Shown: positions 23,037 to 34,799, counted from the first letter of the stretch. The stretch is 64,000 nucleotides of DNA from Monodelphis domestica (GCF_027887165.1 NC_077234.1:197663959-197727958), one strand, 5' to 3'. Numbers and translations: made by a program. Notes: generated by a model from the letters alone, not told the origin.

Positions 23037-23752
23037 TGTTAGGGGTAAAATTAGGGGATGAGACTGAATATATCATATTAGTGGTCACCAGGGATTTAAA
23101 TTCAATCCCAATGAAATACTAAAGTGAGTATGGGTTTACAATAGAAGGAAGAAATTATGAAGAAGGAGAAGAGGAAAAGGGTAGAAGATCTTCTCTGGCC
23201 TGTCCTAAGCCAGGGGGAGTTCAGAGGTCTCAGCCAAGGGGCCTTCTCAGAAGATTAAATCTAGTTTGGCCTCCAGCCACAAGGCCTCCTCCAAGATGAG
23301 GGACCTCCTTGGAGGATAGTGCCTTCAGAAAATTAGGGAAAAGGAGAGTCAGCCTTATCACTCACCAAATGGCCATTCAGGGAAACTGCCTCACCTAAAC
23401 CACACTACAGAACTCCTCCCAGTAAATTCCACATCAAAGTCCACCAAAACCTCAAGCTTGCCAAACACTGCCAAAAACTCCCAATGACACCGAGAGAGCT
23501 CTCACAGGAAGTGATGCAAAATATATAGGCAGTTCTTTACATCACTTACTGTGTCTCACATGTACCAATGGTGGCTTAAACTTGGCTTAGACCAGCCCAG
23601 GGGATCAGTCAGTTGTTTCTGATTTGTCACTTGCTAGCACATGCCAGTCGTAGGCCATCCTCCCCTAAAGTTAATCCTTATGTGGGGATGTATACATTAC
23701 TGGTTGCTAGAATTCTAAAGACTAAGCAGGGAGGAGTAAAATCTAAAATTCA
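23037..23752. mobile_element. LTR-like insertion inside L1
   Basis: L1 endonuclease sequence stops after TTTCAACTTTCCCAAC and resumes after CTTCCCATAATTAAG with CTAACCCAAAAAATAAATAA. The roughly 716-bp insert begins TGTTAGGGG and ends near AAAATTCA. Target duplication is unclear. Orientation and family are not determined. Confidence 0.5.
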
Positions 23753-23905
23753 CACTTCCCATAATTAAGTAAATCTAACCCAAAAAATAAATAAGAAAGA
23801 AATCAAGATGATGAATAGAATCATAGAAAAGCTAGATATGTTAGATATCTGGAGAACAGTGAATGGGAATAAAAAGGCATATACCTTTTTTCCTCAGTGG
23901 TACAT

Positions 23906-24576
23906 TGCTGGGAGCCATCAAAGACCACACTGTTTGACACAGTCACGCATGGAAACCAGGAACTTCAAAGCAACCTCCAGGAAGGATGGAAGCACCCACT
24001 GAAACCCCCCTAAGTGACTTTCCTTATTAACATCCCCTTATTATTGAAATTGCTATGATTATTATTCTTACTTAGCCCCAGGAAAAATAGAGAGCAACAT
24101 GCTTGCAGGGTTAATACAGATGTCCCATTCTGTACCCCTAGGATACTACCAGGAGAGCCCACTTACAAAATTAAAACTAAGAATTCTTATATACCCACTT
24201 AGATAGGACCCTCTTTTCTAGGCATAAAAACTTCTGGCAAATCTGTGCTCTGAATTCCCTAACCCATATCTAGGTCATGTTAATTCTATCATCTGATCCT
24301 GCACTTAGCAACCATATTTCATTGACTATCTCTCTAGGCTTCCTATCTGTTGTCGGGTTCTATGGAAACATGTATGTTGAGAATGAAACTGTGTGCCAGT
24401 TAGATGTGTGATCATGAGGGTATAAAATAAAGCCAGGCCTCAGCCAAGGCAGAGCAGTTTATCCTGTGAAGCCTGTGTTACTGGTTGAATGCGAAAGCTA
24501 TGTCCTATCCATCATTCCACCAACACTGTCCCACCTCCCAGACCCCATCCCCTGTGGGAGGCTGACCCACCCCACA
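23906..24576 (+). mobile_element. Solo LTR, class II (IAP/beta-like) type, in L1
   Basis: Starts TGCTGGGAGCCATCAAAG and ends CCACCCCACA. It has a TATA/poly(A) overlap (TATAAAATAAAGCC at 24421-24434), then CCAAGGCAGAGCAGTTTATC. The 6 bp before it, GTACAT (23900-23905), recurs after it in altered form (GTACTACAT, 24577-24585), and L1 sequence continues on both sides, so it is a solo LTR rather than a provirus end. Confidence 0.65.
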
Positions 24577-24610
24577 GTACTACATAGTACCTTTATAAAA
24601 ACTGACCATA

Positions 24611-24800
24611 GTGAGCAGCTAGGTGGCTCAGTGGATGGAGAACCAGGCCCAGAGACAGGAGGTCTTGGGTTTAAATCTGGTCTCAAACATTTCCTAGCTG
24701 TGTCATCTTGGGAGAGTCACTTAATCTCCATTGACTAGCCCTTATCATTCTGCCTTGGAATCAAAACACAGTATCGATTCTAACATGAAAAAGTAAGGGT
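24611..24800 (+). mobile_element. SINE (WSINE/SINE1 type)
   Basis: GAGCAGCTAGGTGGCTCAGT, GGTCTTGGGTTTAAATCTGG, AACACAGTATCGATTCTAAC, then a T-rich end. Inserted in L1. Confidence 0.88.
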
Positions 24801-25055
24801 TTTTTTTATTTACCCTATATTAGGGTGAATATAATATTATAGTTAATGTATATTGTGTTATATTACATATAAACAATAATCTGATATAATAAATATATTA
24901 TATAACATATTACATATATAATAATAATAGAAAAGTAGAAAATTCCTACATTCATCTTGACTTTTGTCATTTCATTGATCAGAATTGTAAACTCTTTCAA
25001 AACATCTTTTCTTTATAACAATGTTACTGTATAAATCATTCTTCTAGTTCTACTC

Positions 25056-25642
25056 TGTGAACTTGGAAATTACTCCACCCTACTCAGACGGTGCCTTAGG
25101 GGAAGATAAAGTTGTAAAATCCTGATTGAACAATGAAAGTCCCCAACTCACACCTTATAGTAAAGCTAGAACCTTAAGCTAGGTCTATTTTTAAATCTAA
25201 TACAAAAAGGTGTTAAGTACCTGTAAAGGTTAAATTAGTATCCAAAAAGGTCAGATAACTTACAAAAGGCAAGCTTAACAAAGAGGTGTGAAGTACTCAG
25301 AAGATTTAATCTAACCAGAGAAGGTGAAAACCAAAGAAGGTGAAAACTAAGAATGGGCAGTCCTGGGGGGGGGGGGGGGGAGTGTCTACTGTGATTGGTA
25401 GATGTGAAAATTTAGGGGAGGTGACATAAAAGAAAAATCTCTTTAAAAGGAGGCGAAGTTCAGGGACAATTGAATTCAGTGTGGAGAGTAATTTCAGTTT
25501 GGAATGGAAGAACCCAGCTTGGAGATGGTCTTGTGGTGAGTGATAAAGACTGACGGTCTCTCCCTTAGGCTCAGATCTAGGCCATTTTGGCCTAGGCATT
25601 TTTCTACTTCTTGGCTCAGCCGGAACCAGAGAAGTTTAAATT

Positions 25643-25730
<88 letters not shown>

Positions 25731-25801
25731 GTCTGTCTGTGTGTGTCTCTCTCTCTTTCTCTCTCTGTCTGTCTATCTCTCTCTCTGTCTCTATCTCTCT
25801 A

Positions 25802-25832
<31 letters not shown>

Positions 25833-25997
25833 GTCTCTTTCTTTCTCTCTCTCACTCTCCTTCCCTTATTTCCTTCATTTATATTAATTGAAATCTCCAT
25901 AAATCCCCATATGACTTGGGTATTTTCATATTTGGGAATTTCCCATGGTGACCACTTATTTTAGATATTAAGTCGAAGCACTAAAATTATCCTTACA
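25056..25997 (+). mobile_element. Solo LTR, copy 1 (family shared with 33014-33866)
   Basis: Begins TGTGAACTTGG and ends CCTTACA. Contains TTAGGGGAAGATAAAGTTGT, TGTCTACTGTGATTGGTAGA (inverted CCAAT), a TATA-like CTCTTTAAAAGGAGG and a long (TC)n tract (25645-25860). Flanked by a 4-bp duplication with one change (ACTC 25052-25055, GCTC 25998-26001). L1 continues on both sides, so it is a solo LTR. A run of 16 G (25365-25380) is peculiar to this copy. Confidence 0.8.
25645..25860. repeat. (TC)n microsatellite within LTR
   Basis: Nearly pure TC for about 90 bp, then mixed with TG and TA units. It lies at the same place as the (TC)n tract of the second LTR copy. Confidence 0.97.
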
Positions 25998-26125
25998 GCT
26001 CACTTCCTTCTACACCAGTTGCTGGAGGTCTTCCCAATTTCCTGAAACTATTTACTTAATTATTTCTTATGGCACAATAATATTTCATTATATTCATATA
26101 TCACAATTTGTTTAGCCATTCAGGG

Positions 26126-26430
26126 ATGACACATCATCAGAATCTTTGATAATCTTAGATATCTTAGATAATCTAGGAATCTGGTCCACTAGGAGGTACA
26201 GAGCAAAGTAAATCCACAAATACCTATTGTCAAATTACAAAATGAAACCATTATTCTTGGTGGGAAACTAGATAGACAAAAGCAATGTAGGTGGAAGAAA
26301 ATCAGAAAATTGCCTCCTAGGTCTCAGGTAGGGAAAAATACCTAGTAGCTGCAGCTGGGGATTATCCAACTTTCAAACTTGGAGGTAACAGACCAGCCAG
26401 GACTACTCATAATATGAGGAAATATCATCT
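26126..26430. other. Probable ERV internal sequence, unassigned
   Basis: Lies between L1 and the recognisable pol remnant. No protein motif can be assigned. Confidence 0.35.
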
Positions 26431-28410
26431 GCCAGATGGACTGAGGCATTCTTGGAAATAGATTGGTTCATATTTCTACATTGGATGCTTGAAGAATTGT
26501 TAGAAGTGCCTATTATCCAGGAAGAACCATATACTTTTTCTCATATTTGGGGTGTGAAGAGAGATATCCCTAGAGAATTATGTCTAGGTTGAGAGAATAA
26601 TTATAGATTATCCTGGAAATGAGTTAAGGAAAGACCTTCGAATCACTTTGCTCTTATTTTCCAGATAAATGAAAAAATAATGTTTCTTTCTACATCTACC
26701 CAGAGACTCTTTAAAACATTATCCATTGCTATTCATGGGGAAAGTGGATGATGTACAAGATCAGAATGAAGGTACAATATTTGAAATACCAAGTGATATA
26801 CCAGAAGGACTTTGGGCTACACATTCTATAGATGTAGGGATTCTGAAGTCAGCAACACCAGTAAAAGTAGAAGTTAAAGAAGGGATACCACCAAAGATAT
26901 CACAATACAAACTAAGCAAAGAAGCCATAGATGGAATCAACCCCATAATCCAAAGCTTGTTAGATCAGAAAAATTTAATCCCAACAATTTCAGAATACAA
27001 CACATCAATCAAACTCATAAAGAAAACACAATGTGACTCTAAAGGAAAAATTCAGTGGAGACTGGTCCAAAATTTAAGAGCAGTAAAAAAAAATGTTCCA
27101 TGCAGTCATTCTAAGTCCATCTAAAATAATTTCAGAAATCCCAAGTATCTAGATATTATACAATCATTGATCTGTGTAGTGATTATTTTAGCATTCCAAT
27201 TTCAAAGGAAAGCCAAAAAACCTTTACTTTCATTTGGAATGAGACTCAGTTAACTTGGGGAAGATTACCAATGGGTTTCTGCAATAGCCCAACAGCATTT
27301 TGCCAAATCTTGCAACAAGATTTAAAAAACATCCAATTCAAAGAAGGCAAAATTGTGCACTATGTGGATTACATTCTTCTTGTGTCCCCATCTGCTAAAG
27401 TTTGTACCAGTACAATAAAAAAAAACTCCTCCTGGAGCTATATAAGAAAGGCCACAAAGTTTCCAAATCAAAGCTACAATGGGCCATGCCTTAAGTTGAA
27501 TGCCTAGGATTTATCTTGGAAAAAGGGACAAAAAAGATTTCCAATAAAAGAGTAGAGGACACACAAAACCTCAGCATGCCAAAGACTAAGAAACAACCGA
27601 GAGCCTTTTTAGGAGTAACAGGTTCCTATAGACAATGGATCCAAGGTTATAGTCAAATAACAAAATGCCTGATGGATTAAACCAAAAACACAGTCACAAA
27701 ACCTTTGAAACTAACAAAAGAGTATCTCCAAGCCTTGGCACAGCTCAAAGAAGCAATCATAACAGCTCCAGCCTTAGGTATTCCAGACTACAATAAAGAA
27801 TGCCATCTCTTTGTACATGAAGCAAGAGGCATAGCTTCTGGAATGTTAGTCAAAACTTTAGGATCCAATTTTAGGCTAGTGGCATATTACAGTACACAGC
27901 TGGATGTAACTGAGAAAGGAATGATTCCCTATTTGAAAGCAATCACAGCCACAGCAACCATGATGCAAAAGTCATCTGATTTGGTATTAGGACCAAAACT
28001 TAATGTCTACTCTTCACGCCAACTAGAGTCCATATTAAAGAAATGTCATTTACAGTCTTGCACAAAGCAAAGACTTTCTCAATATGAAATTGTGTTACTA
28101 AGCAACAAAAACATCACTTTAAAATGTTGCCAATCATTGAATCCAGCAACCTTGATTCCAGATATTCCATTTGAAGGTGAATCCATACATAATCGCCAGG
28201 AAACAATCGGTAGTAGAAAAACCAAGAAATAATTTAAAAGACACTCCCCTGGAACAACCTGACATTGAAATGAATACAGATGGTTCAAGCATGATAGTTA
28301 ATGGGGAAAGGTACACCAGAGCATCAGTAGTAACACAAACAGAGACATTGTGGTATGCATCCTTACCAAAAGCACAGTATCAAATGTTAGAGATAGCTTT
28401 TTTCTAACCA
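26430..28410 (+). pseudogene. Broken class I (gammaretrovirus-like) ERV pol: RT to RNase H
   Basis: Old retroviral pol remnant spread over three frames. The RT start is at 26726-27124 (WATHSIDVG, YKLSKEAIDGINPIIQSLLD). The RT core continues at about 27180-27507 with LPMGFCNSPTAFCQ and the catalytic box reading YVDY at 27361-27372, where the family has YVDD; loss of the second Asp would abolish activity. The connection domain follows at 27705-28232 (LTAPAL-like ITAPALGIPDYN). RNase H begins near 28270 (NTDGSSMIVNG) and stops at 28407. Frameshifts and stops separate these parts, and no gag, integrase or env was recognised. It lies between two LTR copies, but copy 1 is a solo LTR in L1, so they may not belong together. 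Confidence 0.85.
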
Positions 28411-29480
28411 AAGAGACTACCTCAATGAAGAGTGAGAGAAAGGAACAGAGAGACAGAGAGATGGAAATAGAGAGGCAGAAGCAAAGAGACAAAGAGAAAT
28501 GAGGAGGGGGGAAGACTGCGAGAGAAAAGAGCACACTAATAGCATTGGAAAGGTATATGTAGAATGGAAAATTGTAATTTTTTTAGAGATATGCATTTTA
28601 TTCTTGGGGTCATGAGATCTAAACTTGAAACACTGTTCCAGTATCTACCAGTTTTGTGATCACATTAAATATTCTCTTTGAGTCTAAGTGTCATCTTTAA
28701 AACAAGAATAATATTTTCACTACTAATTTACAGGGCTATTGTGAAAAAAATGCAAGGATGGGTGAGGGAGGTAACAGTTCAGAGGACAGTGACAACAGGT
28801 ACAGTTGTACCATGGAGGATTTGGCCAATCCTGTAGAGTCCAACCTCTGTTGAAGTTGAGGGAAAAGGAAGGCTAGGAGACCCATACAAAACTGATAATG
28901 AGAAAGAGGGGAATAATGGCTCCAATCCAGTGAGGAAGACCTTGAAGTGAAGGTACGGTGGTCCCCAGACATACGAAGCAATTGTTGCTTTCTCTATACC
29001 TCTATTTAATGTTCTGGAGAAGGGATCCTAAGGTCTGCAAGAAAAGCAAGATTGATCAGTCTCAAAGTGTAGTTGTATGGGATTCATCAAGAATGAAAAC
29101 TCTTGGAGGATGCTTGAAGGGCATCAGATAATTCCTAGAAACAAATCAAAAATAGAAGAATCAAGACTTTACCCCAGGGTACCAAAATTTAGAGGACAAT
29201 GACAGTACTCCTACTCTCTTGGCAGATAAGCACAACTTACAAGAACATTTAAAATAGGAAACTTGGATAATGCACTTCCTTCCCTTCCCTAGGTGAACTC
29301 CTTTCCAATAAGACCTGATCCTACCTTGCTTCTTCTTCCCAGAGGTAGTCTCACTATCAGTAGCCTCAGTGGAATCTCTATTAACTATGAAACAGCATCC
29401 CTCCATTTCTTCTCTCCCCAAGGAACCTTATATAACGTCATTACAAGAGTTTTATATTCATTAAATTCCCTTCAACTATT
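28411..29480. other. Intergenic; purine-rich patch and a MIR-like scrap
   Basis: A GA-rich stretch at 28420-28520 follows the pol remnant; a weak MIR-like core is at 28640-28745. Nothing else is recognised; reading frames here lack family matches. Confidence 0.4.
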
Positions 29481-29489
29481 TTAAAGTGC

Positions 29490-29660
29490 CTATCATGTAC
29501 GAGGCAGCAACTATGAGAGTCAATTGTCTCAATGTAGATAGATCACTATCTTGAAAGTCAAGAAAACCTGAGTTTGAAATACGCATTTCTGTGTGATCAT
29601 GGGCATGTGATAGTCATCATTATATCTACTGGATCATCTCTCTAAGACTATATTAGTGTG
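29490..29660 (+). mobile_element. MIR-like fragment
   Basis: Blocks AAACCTGAGTTTGAAATACG and TGTGTGATCATGGGCATGTG are in CORE-SINE order, strongly decayed. Confidence 0.4.
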
Positions 29661-29729
29661 GAAAGGAAACTAGAACAAGTTCTGGACTTTTTGCCAGGCA
29701 ACAAAGGAAATATTAGAAAGAGAAGAAAC

Positions 29730-30515
29730 TGTCAAGACTGACAGTTGGTGGGGGAAGGGGCAACTGGGAATGGAAGTGGGTCTTGTGACTAGCACTTCCT
29801 TCCTGGAGTGGGAGTGGGAAGAGCTTGAGCTTCCCAGTCTGGATAGGAGTACCTTGATTTCTTCAGCCCGAAGAGACAGGTCTAACCAGCTCTAAAAGTC
29901 AGAACTTTTCTTGTTGCTTGTTGTCTACTACTAAGATTTTGAAATTAAGAAAACTAGCACAGATACAGGAATAAGAGAAACTCTCTACCAGCCTGTGAGG
30001 CCTGGCCTCAGCTCCAAAGCTGAGACAGACTCCAACCTTATTTAGGGACATCCCTTTTCCCTTTTCTTGATACCTCTCCAATCCAAACTTGTTATTAAAA
30101 TTTATCTTATTTGAATATTGTAGTCAGATAAGTGGACTATATTTCCTGCGGCACAGAGGGAGCTGAACCTCAGTTCAGTCATCCAATTACAAATGTTCCT
30201 TATCGCACCCCTGCTGGATGACCAAATTCTTGGGAAAGGCTTGTCCCTCAGGAGGGTCCATGTTTACCTGTTCTGGGGCAACTTCAGCAGCAATCCAGAG
30301 AGAAAACATCCCCGCAGGCTATCATAAGTGGCTTATTTCTTGGACACCCCTTTTGGTTCAAAAATAGCCTCTCGGCAGGGGCATCTCTCTCCTTTTCCTC
30401 ACTAGCAGCCATATTCCCTCTCTCCCTTCAACTCCTCCATAACCCTGCTACAAATCTTTCATATCCCCTGTTCTTCATGTCTCCCTATCTTTCCCTATAA
30501 AAATTACATTAGAGA
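29730..30515 (+). mobile_element. ERV/LTR-like sequence, boundaries uncertain
   Basis: CTACCAGCCTGTGAGGCCTG, TTTCCTGCGGCACAGAGGGA, CTGGATGACCAAATTCTTGG and CAGCAGCAATCCAGAGAGAA resemble marsupial ERV sequence I recall. No duplication or protein found. Confidence 0.4.
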
Positions 30516-30539
30516 CAAGTTGGATTTCATTGATTAATC

Positions 30540-30745
30540 ATTCCTTCAGGAAGTACTTAGTAAGTACCAAAAATGCTAGGCACTGGAAACACAAAAACGA
30601 TAATAAAATTTCCCTGCCCCTGAGGAGCTTATAATGAACATGGGTAAATAATGCATACATAAAAAAGATACATAATTTTATTTAAAATAAATGCAAAGTG
30701 ACTTTTGAGAGGGAAAGACACTTGTCAAGAGAAGGAGAGAGTTTC
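30540..30745 (+). repeat. Ancient dispersed repeat fragment
   Basis: AAATGCTAGGCACTGGAAAC and CCCTGAGGAGCTTATAATGA match the family start. Confidence 0.55.
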
Positions 30746-31164
30746 TTTCCTTGATAAAACACAGGCCGAAATCCCCCTCAGAAGTGCAAGATACAATGCT
30801 AGGTCTTGAGGACATAGTCAAAAAGGATACTACTGCTCTGCAATCACTCAGAAAGTATGTATTAAGCCCTAAACACTGTTGATGTATTCTATGTATGTAT
30901 AGCTTACTCTTCCAAATAATACTAAGTATATTTATGAAAGAATGTGCTCCAGATTTGTGAGGAGAGTGTATTGTAACTACTGTTTTTACTATATCACTTT
31001 AAAAATGTCTAATTTTGTCTTTTGACTGACTATTAAAGGAAAAAGCACTGATGGGGACTTGTGAATGATACTTTTAAAAGTATGAACCCCTGGAATACCT
31101 TGAATCTGAAGAAATAGCCACCCCCCCCCCCCGAGAATCTATAGATCTATAGGTAAATAGATCT

Positions 31165-31181
31165 ATAGAGGCAGATAGATG

Positions 31182-31244
<63 letters not shown>

Positions 31245-31290
31245 GATAGACGACAGACAGATGGACAGATAGAGACAGACAGATAGATAG
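31165..31290. repeat. (GATA)n microsatellite
   Basis: A run of GATA units (about 31172-31243) with imperfect GACA/GATA flanks; preceded by a C run at 31121-31132. Confidence 0.97.
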
Positions 31291-31889
31291 ATCTGTATAA
31301 CCTCATCAGAATAAAAGACTCTTTGTTGTCTCATCCCCTTACTATTAAAATTTAAAAATCAGCTAAAGTTCTTTTCATGGAAAAGAAAATGCACAAAAAT
31401 CTATTTCCCAAATTTGTTTGTTTAGGTCTTAGAATTCTATTGTTACTATTAAACTATTAATTTGTTATTATTAATTATTAAAACTAGTATTACTATTAAA
31501 ACTAGGCAATATTCTCTCCATAAAGCAATGGGCATACAAACTGCACTAAATGCTTTAACCTCCCAAATGATAAAGTTTGGTAAGAAAATAGAGACCCTGT
31601 GTTTGTAACAGCTGTCAAGTTGATAACAAGTTTCTAGGAGGGGAAAAATGAGATGAATTTTGCTTACCATCCCCAAGTCAGCTCAACTCAAGGTAATACC
31701 CCTAGTTGGACATTGAAATTGTAATTATCACAGAATAAATCTCTGGATGCTAACATGGGGTAAGTGTCTCTTCCCCCCCTACCCCCCCGGGAGTGCAATA
31801 TCATTTGAATCACTGTTCAATGAGACAAAGGTCTAACATCTCCTTTTCCTTGTAGTTATGCCCAGATTGTCCTCTATGATCTGTAATAG

Positions 31890-32485
31890 TGGGAAGTGGG
31901 ATTTGGTAGGGGAATAAACAAGAAGGAAACATATAAAAATTTAGATTTATTGTTTGGGAAAGGGAGGAAGGAAAAGGGGTGAGGAGAATTATTACAATTA
32001 AGCAAACCCTAATTTCTATAAATCTATCTTAGCCAATCTTATCTAAGCTAAAACAATAAGTTTCCCCAATAACCAAATCTCACAAGTAGAGTCCAATCAA
32101 ATGGGCCAGGATATTCAGATGAATACTGTCCGAAACAGGTCCAGTGGAGATGTTGGTCTTCAGTCCTCTGTTTAAGCTGCCAGCAGCCAATTCAAAAGAT
32201 TCCTCTCTTCAGTTGGTCCTTCAGGGGAGAAGTGCCAAGACTGTTGGACCTCAGAATCTTTGCCCAGATCCTGATCTTTAGGCTCCCATGTGACTCTCAG
32301 TCACATGCTCCTATCAATCACTCTAAGGTTTGCACAACAGTCTTTTGCAAATGTCATCCTCTCTCCATTACATATCCTTCCCTGTGTATTCCTCCCTTTC
32401 TGCTAAAATAATGGTTTTACCTCAGTTTTAGCTCTGATGACCCATCACAAATAGAGGTGGAATTGAAGATTTACAACATAAGAAC
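31890..32485 (-). mobile_element. LTR-like sequence, antisense
   Basis: GGGATTTGGTAGGGGAATAA, AAATTTAGATTTATTGTTTG, CATGCTCCTATCAATCACTC and TTTGCAAATGTCATCCTCTC follow the antisense order of a marsupial ERV LTR as I recall it. Ends not resolved. Confidence 0.45.
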
Positions 32486-33013
32486 ATTTTTATGGTCCCT
32501 ACTGACAGCAAAAGGTTCAGAAGATTATGTTCCATCACTTTTTTGTTTGTCTTTGTCTCTGGGCCTGTGATTTCAATAGTTCAGGAAACTTCCTGGATTG
32601 GAAAGTCCCACCATATTGCAAATTAACAACTTGTTATGCTTAATTATCTTGGAAATTTTTCTGGGAGCACTAAGAGGTTAAGTGAATAAAAGTATTTACT
32701 AAGGACAATATGCCAGGAACTGGAACTGAGCTATGTGGATAAAAATATAAAACTGAGCGCATAAGGAGAGGTATAGCAGTAATGTCCAGGAAAAAGAATT
32801 TTGGTCTGGGAAATCTTTGAAGTAGTTAAAGGAGTCATGGGTATGTCAGTTGGCCCACCCTTTCCAAAAGCAATGGTAGTGTTGTTTTAATTGTAGTTTC
32901 CAAAGTCAAGGTGTGTGAATCTTAAAAACTACTGAGACTCTACTTTAGAAGATTTGATTTAGCTATTGCCTTATTGTAACAATGGAGATACTTGGTCTAA
33001 CAAGAATCAGGAA

Positions 33014-33666
33014 TGTCTTGGGAACTTCATATTACTCCATCCATACTTAGACATACTTTAGGGGAAGATAAAGTTGTAAACTCCTGATTCAACAATGAAG
33101 GTACTTAACTCATACCTTATAGTGAAGCTAGAACCTTAAGCTAAGTCTATTTTTAGATCTAATACAAAAAGGTTTTAAGTACCTGTAAAGGTTAAATTAA
33201 TCACAAAAAGGTCAAGTAACTCACAAAAGGCAAGCTTAACAAAGAAGTGTGAAGCACTCAAAAGATATAATCTAACCAGGGAAGGTGAGAACTAACGAGT
33301 GGTGAGAACTAAGAATGGGCAGTCTTGGAAAAAAAGTGTCTACTGTGATTGGTAGATGTAGAAATTTAGGGGAGGTGACATAAAAGAAAATTCTCTTTAA
33401 AAGAAGGCTAAAAGTCAGTTCAAGAGTTTATTCTAAATTCATTTCAGGAGATTGAGTTCAGTGGAGGACTGGAGCTTCCTAGGAGATGGTCTCATGGTGA
33501 GTGATAAGACTGATTCCCTTTCCTTTGACTCAAGAAGGCCACTTTGGCCAAGGCCTTTAACTACTTCCTGGCTCAGCCTGAGCCAGAGCAGTTTAAATGT
33601 TTGAATTAATATTCTCTCTCTCTCTGTCTCTCTCTCTCTGTCTGTCTGTCTCTGTCTCTGTCTCTG

Positions 33667-33730
<64 letters not shown>

Positions 33731-33866
33731 CCTTAATTTCCTTCTCTCTATACTAATTAAAATCTCCGTAATTCCCAGCTGACTTGGGTATTTTATTATT
33801 TGTGAATCATCCCTGGCACGACCAAATTAAATAGATTTAAGTCACAAAACTAAAATTATCTTTACA
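33014..33866 (+). mobile_element. LTR copy 2 (same family as 25056-25997)
   Basis: Begins TGTCTTGGGAAC and ends CTTTACA. Shares with copy 1 TTAGGGGAAGATAAAGTTGT, GTACCTGTAAAGGTTAAATT, GTGTCTACTGTGATTGGTAG and the (TC)n tract. No polypurine tract precedes it and no clear target duplication was found. Confidence 0.8.
33611..33728. repeat. (TC)n microsatellite within LTR copy 2
   Basis: TC dinucleotides with TG-containing units, at the same LTR position as 25645-25860. Confidence 0.97.
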
Positions 33867-34619
33867 GGTGGGAGGATGTAAGAGTAAGGACAAGAGGCAC
33901 TTGCCCATGAACTTGTAGCAAGTATGTAACAGAGATGAGACTTGAACCCAAGCATTCCTTTTTCCAAGTTCAATTTTCTTTTCCCACTTTTTCAGGTGGA
34001 CTCTCATTTCAATATATAATAGTTAAATTTCTTTCAAGCTCTTCAGCTATAGTCAAGGAAGCCAATAAAGTTATCAAGAAGGTAAAAGGTTACAGAACTT
34101 TGCTTTCAAGTGATTCAACTTGGTTTCTCTTCCTCCTCATTACCAGATGCCATGATTTTCCTTCTGTGCCAAAAAAGTGACCATTTAAAGATAATGCATA
34201 ACTTTAATCCATAATTTTGCAAGTATTAACATCAAGGGGAAACCCAACTGAATTGCCAAACCCATTCTGCTGTGAGATTTGCATTGTTAACAAAACATGT
34301 TCAGACCAGGTTCCATTATTTCCACATTAACCAGAATCTGTTCCCTAGGGCTTTTCTCATTCTCCCTTAACAATTTCATCATAGCTTGGGAATAGTAAAA
34401 TATGTTTTTGCTCATAATTTTAGCCAAATAGCTGTGTGATGATGGGTTTCACCTTTCTGGGACTTATTTTCCCCACATGTTAAATGAGGAAATTGTATCC
34501 TCTCTGATCTTTTCCCACTCTCATTTTTGGTCATTTGATAGTGTTTCCAAGAGCAATCTATAAATGATTTTGATCATTTTCAAAGGTTGGAGAATTGCTT
34601 CCATGTGAAATTCATCATT

Positions 34620-34790
34620 GACGTTAGATTCCAATGGACTTTAAAGGCCATCTAGTCCAATCTACTTTTACAAATGAGAAAAACAAGCATCATTAAAGTT
34701 TGCACAGGGAGTAACAAAGCAATGCTGGAATTCAGCCTCAGGCGGACTCCAAATTCAGTACACTCCTCATTGTGCCATGTTGCCTTAGTA
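34620..34790 (-). mobile_element. MIR/CORE-SINE-like element, antisense
   Basis: AAAGGCCATCTAGTCCAATC, TTTTACAAATGAGAAAAACA, then TCATTGTGCCATGTTGCC in antisense MIR order. Confidence 0.5.
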
Positions 34791-34799
34791 AAACAGGTG

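Larger units (their letters stand above)
21740..24900 (+). mobile_element. LINE-1 5' half with endonuclease region, cut by four insertions
   Basis: L1 sequence can be followed in pieces: 21740-22181, 22411-23036, about 23755-23899, 24577-24610 and about 24805-24840. The endonuclease part carries LNVNGRDSP-like, WIAKW and KETHL-type residues near 22690-22800, APN-like residues near 22935, and LDMLDIWR at 23832-23855. Interruptions are a SINE (22195-22397), an LTR (about 23037-23752), a second LTR (23906-24576) and a SINE (24611-24800). Multiple stops: inactive. Confidence 0.7.
24960..26125 (-). mobile_element. LINE-1 3' UTR, antisense, split by an LTR
   Basis: TTCATTGATCAGAATTGTAA and CTTCTAGTTCTACTC (to 25055) continue beyond the LTR with GCTCACTTCCTTCTACACCA and CTTATGGCACAATAATATTT (to about 26125): the antisense order of the marsupial L1 3' UTR. 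Confidence 0.7.

Noticed and set aside
31165..31290. Regular repeats that might suggest a CRISPR array
   Set aside because: These are contiguous tetranucleotide units without spacers, in a vertebrate genome; no CRISPR arrays, operons or ribosome-binding sites are expected or seen.
31074..31334. Ile/Tyr/Leu/Ser repeat frame on the minus strand
   Set aside because: Translation of the (GATA)n microsatellite.
25056..33866. A complete endogenous provirus with paired LTRs
   Set aside because: Copy 1 is bracketed by continuous L1 sequence with a short duplication, and gag, integrase and env were not found; better read as a solo LTR plus separate ERV remnants.
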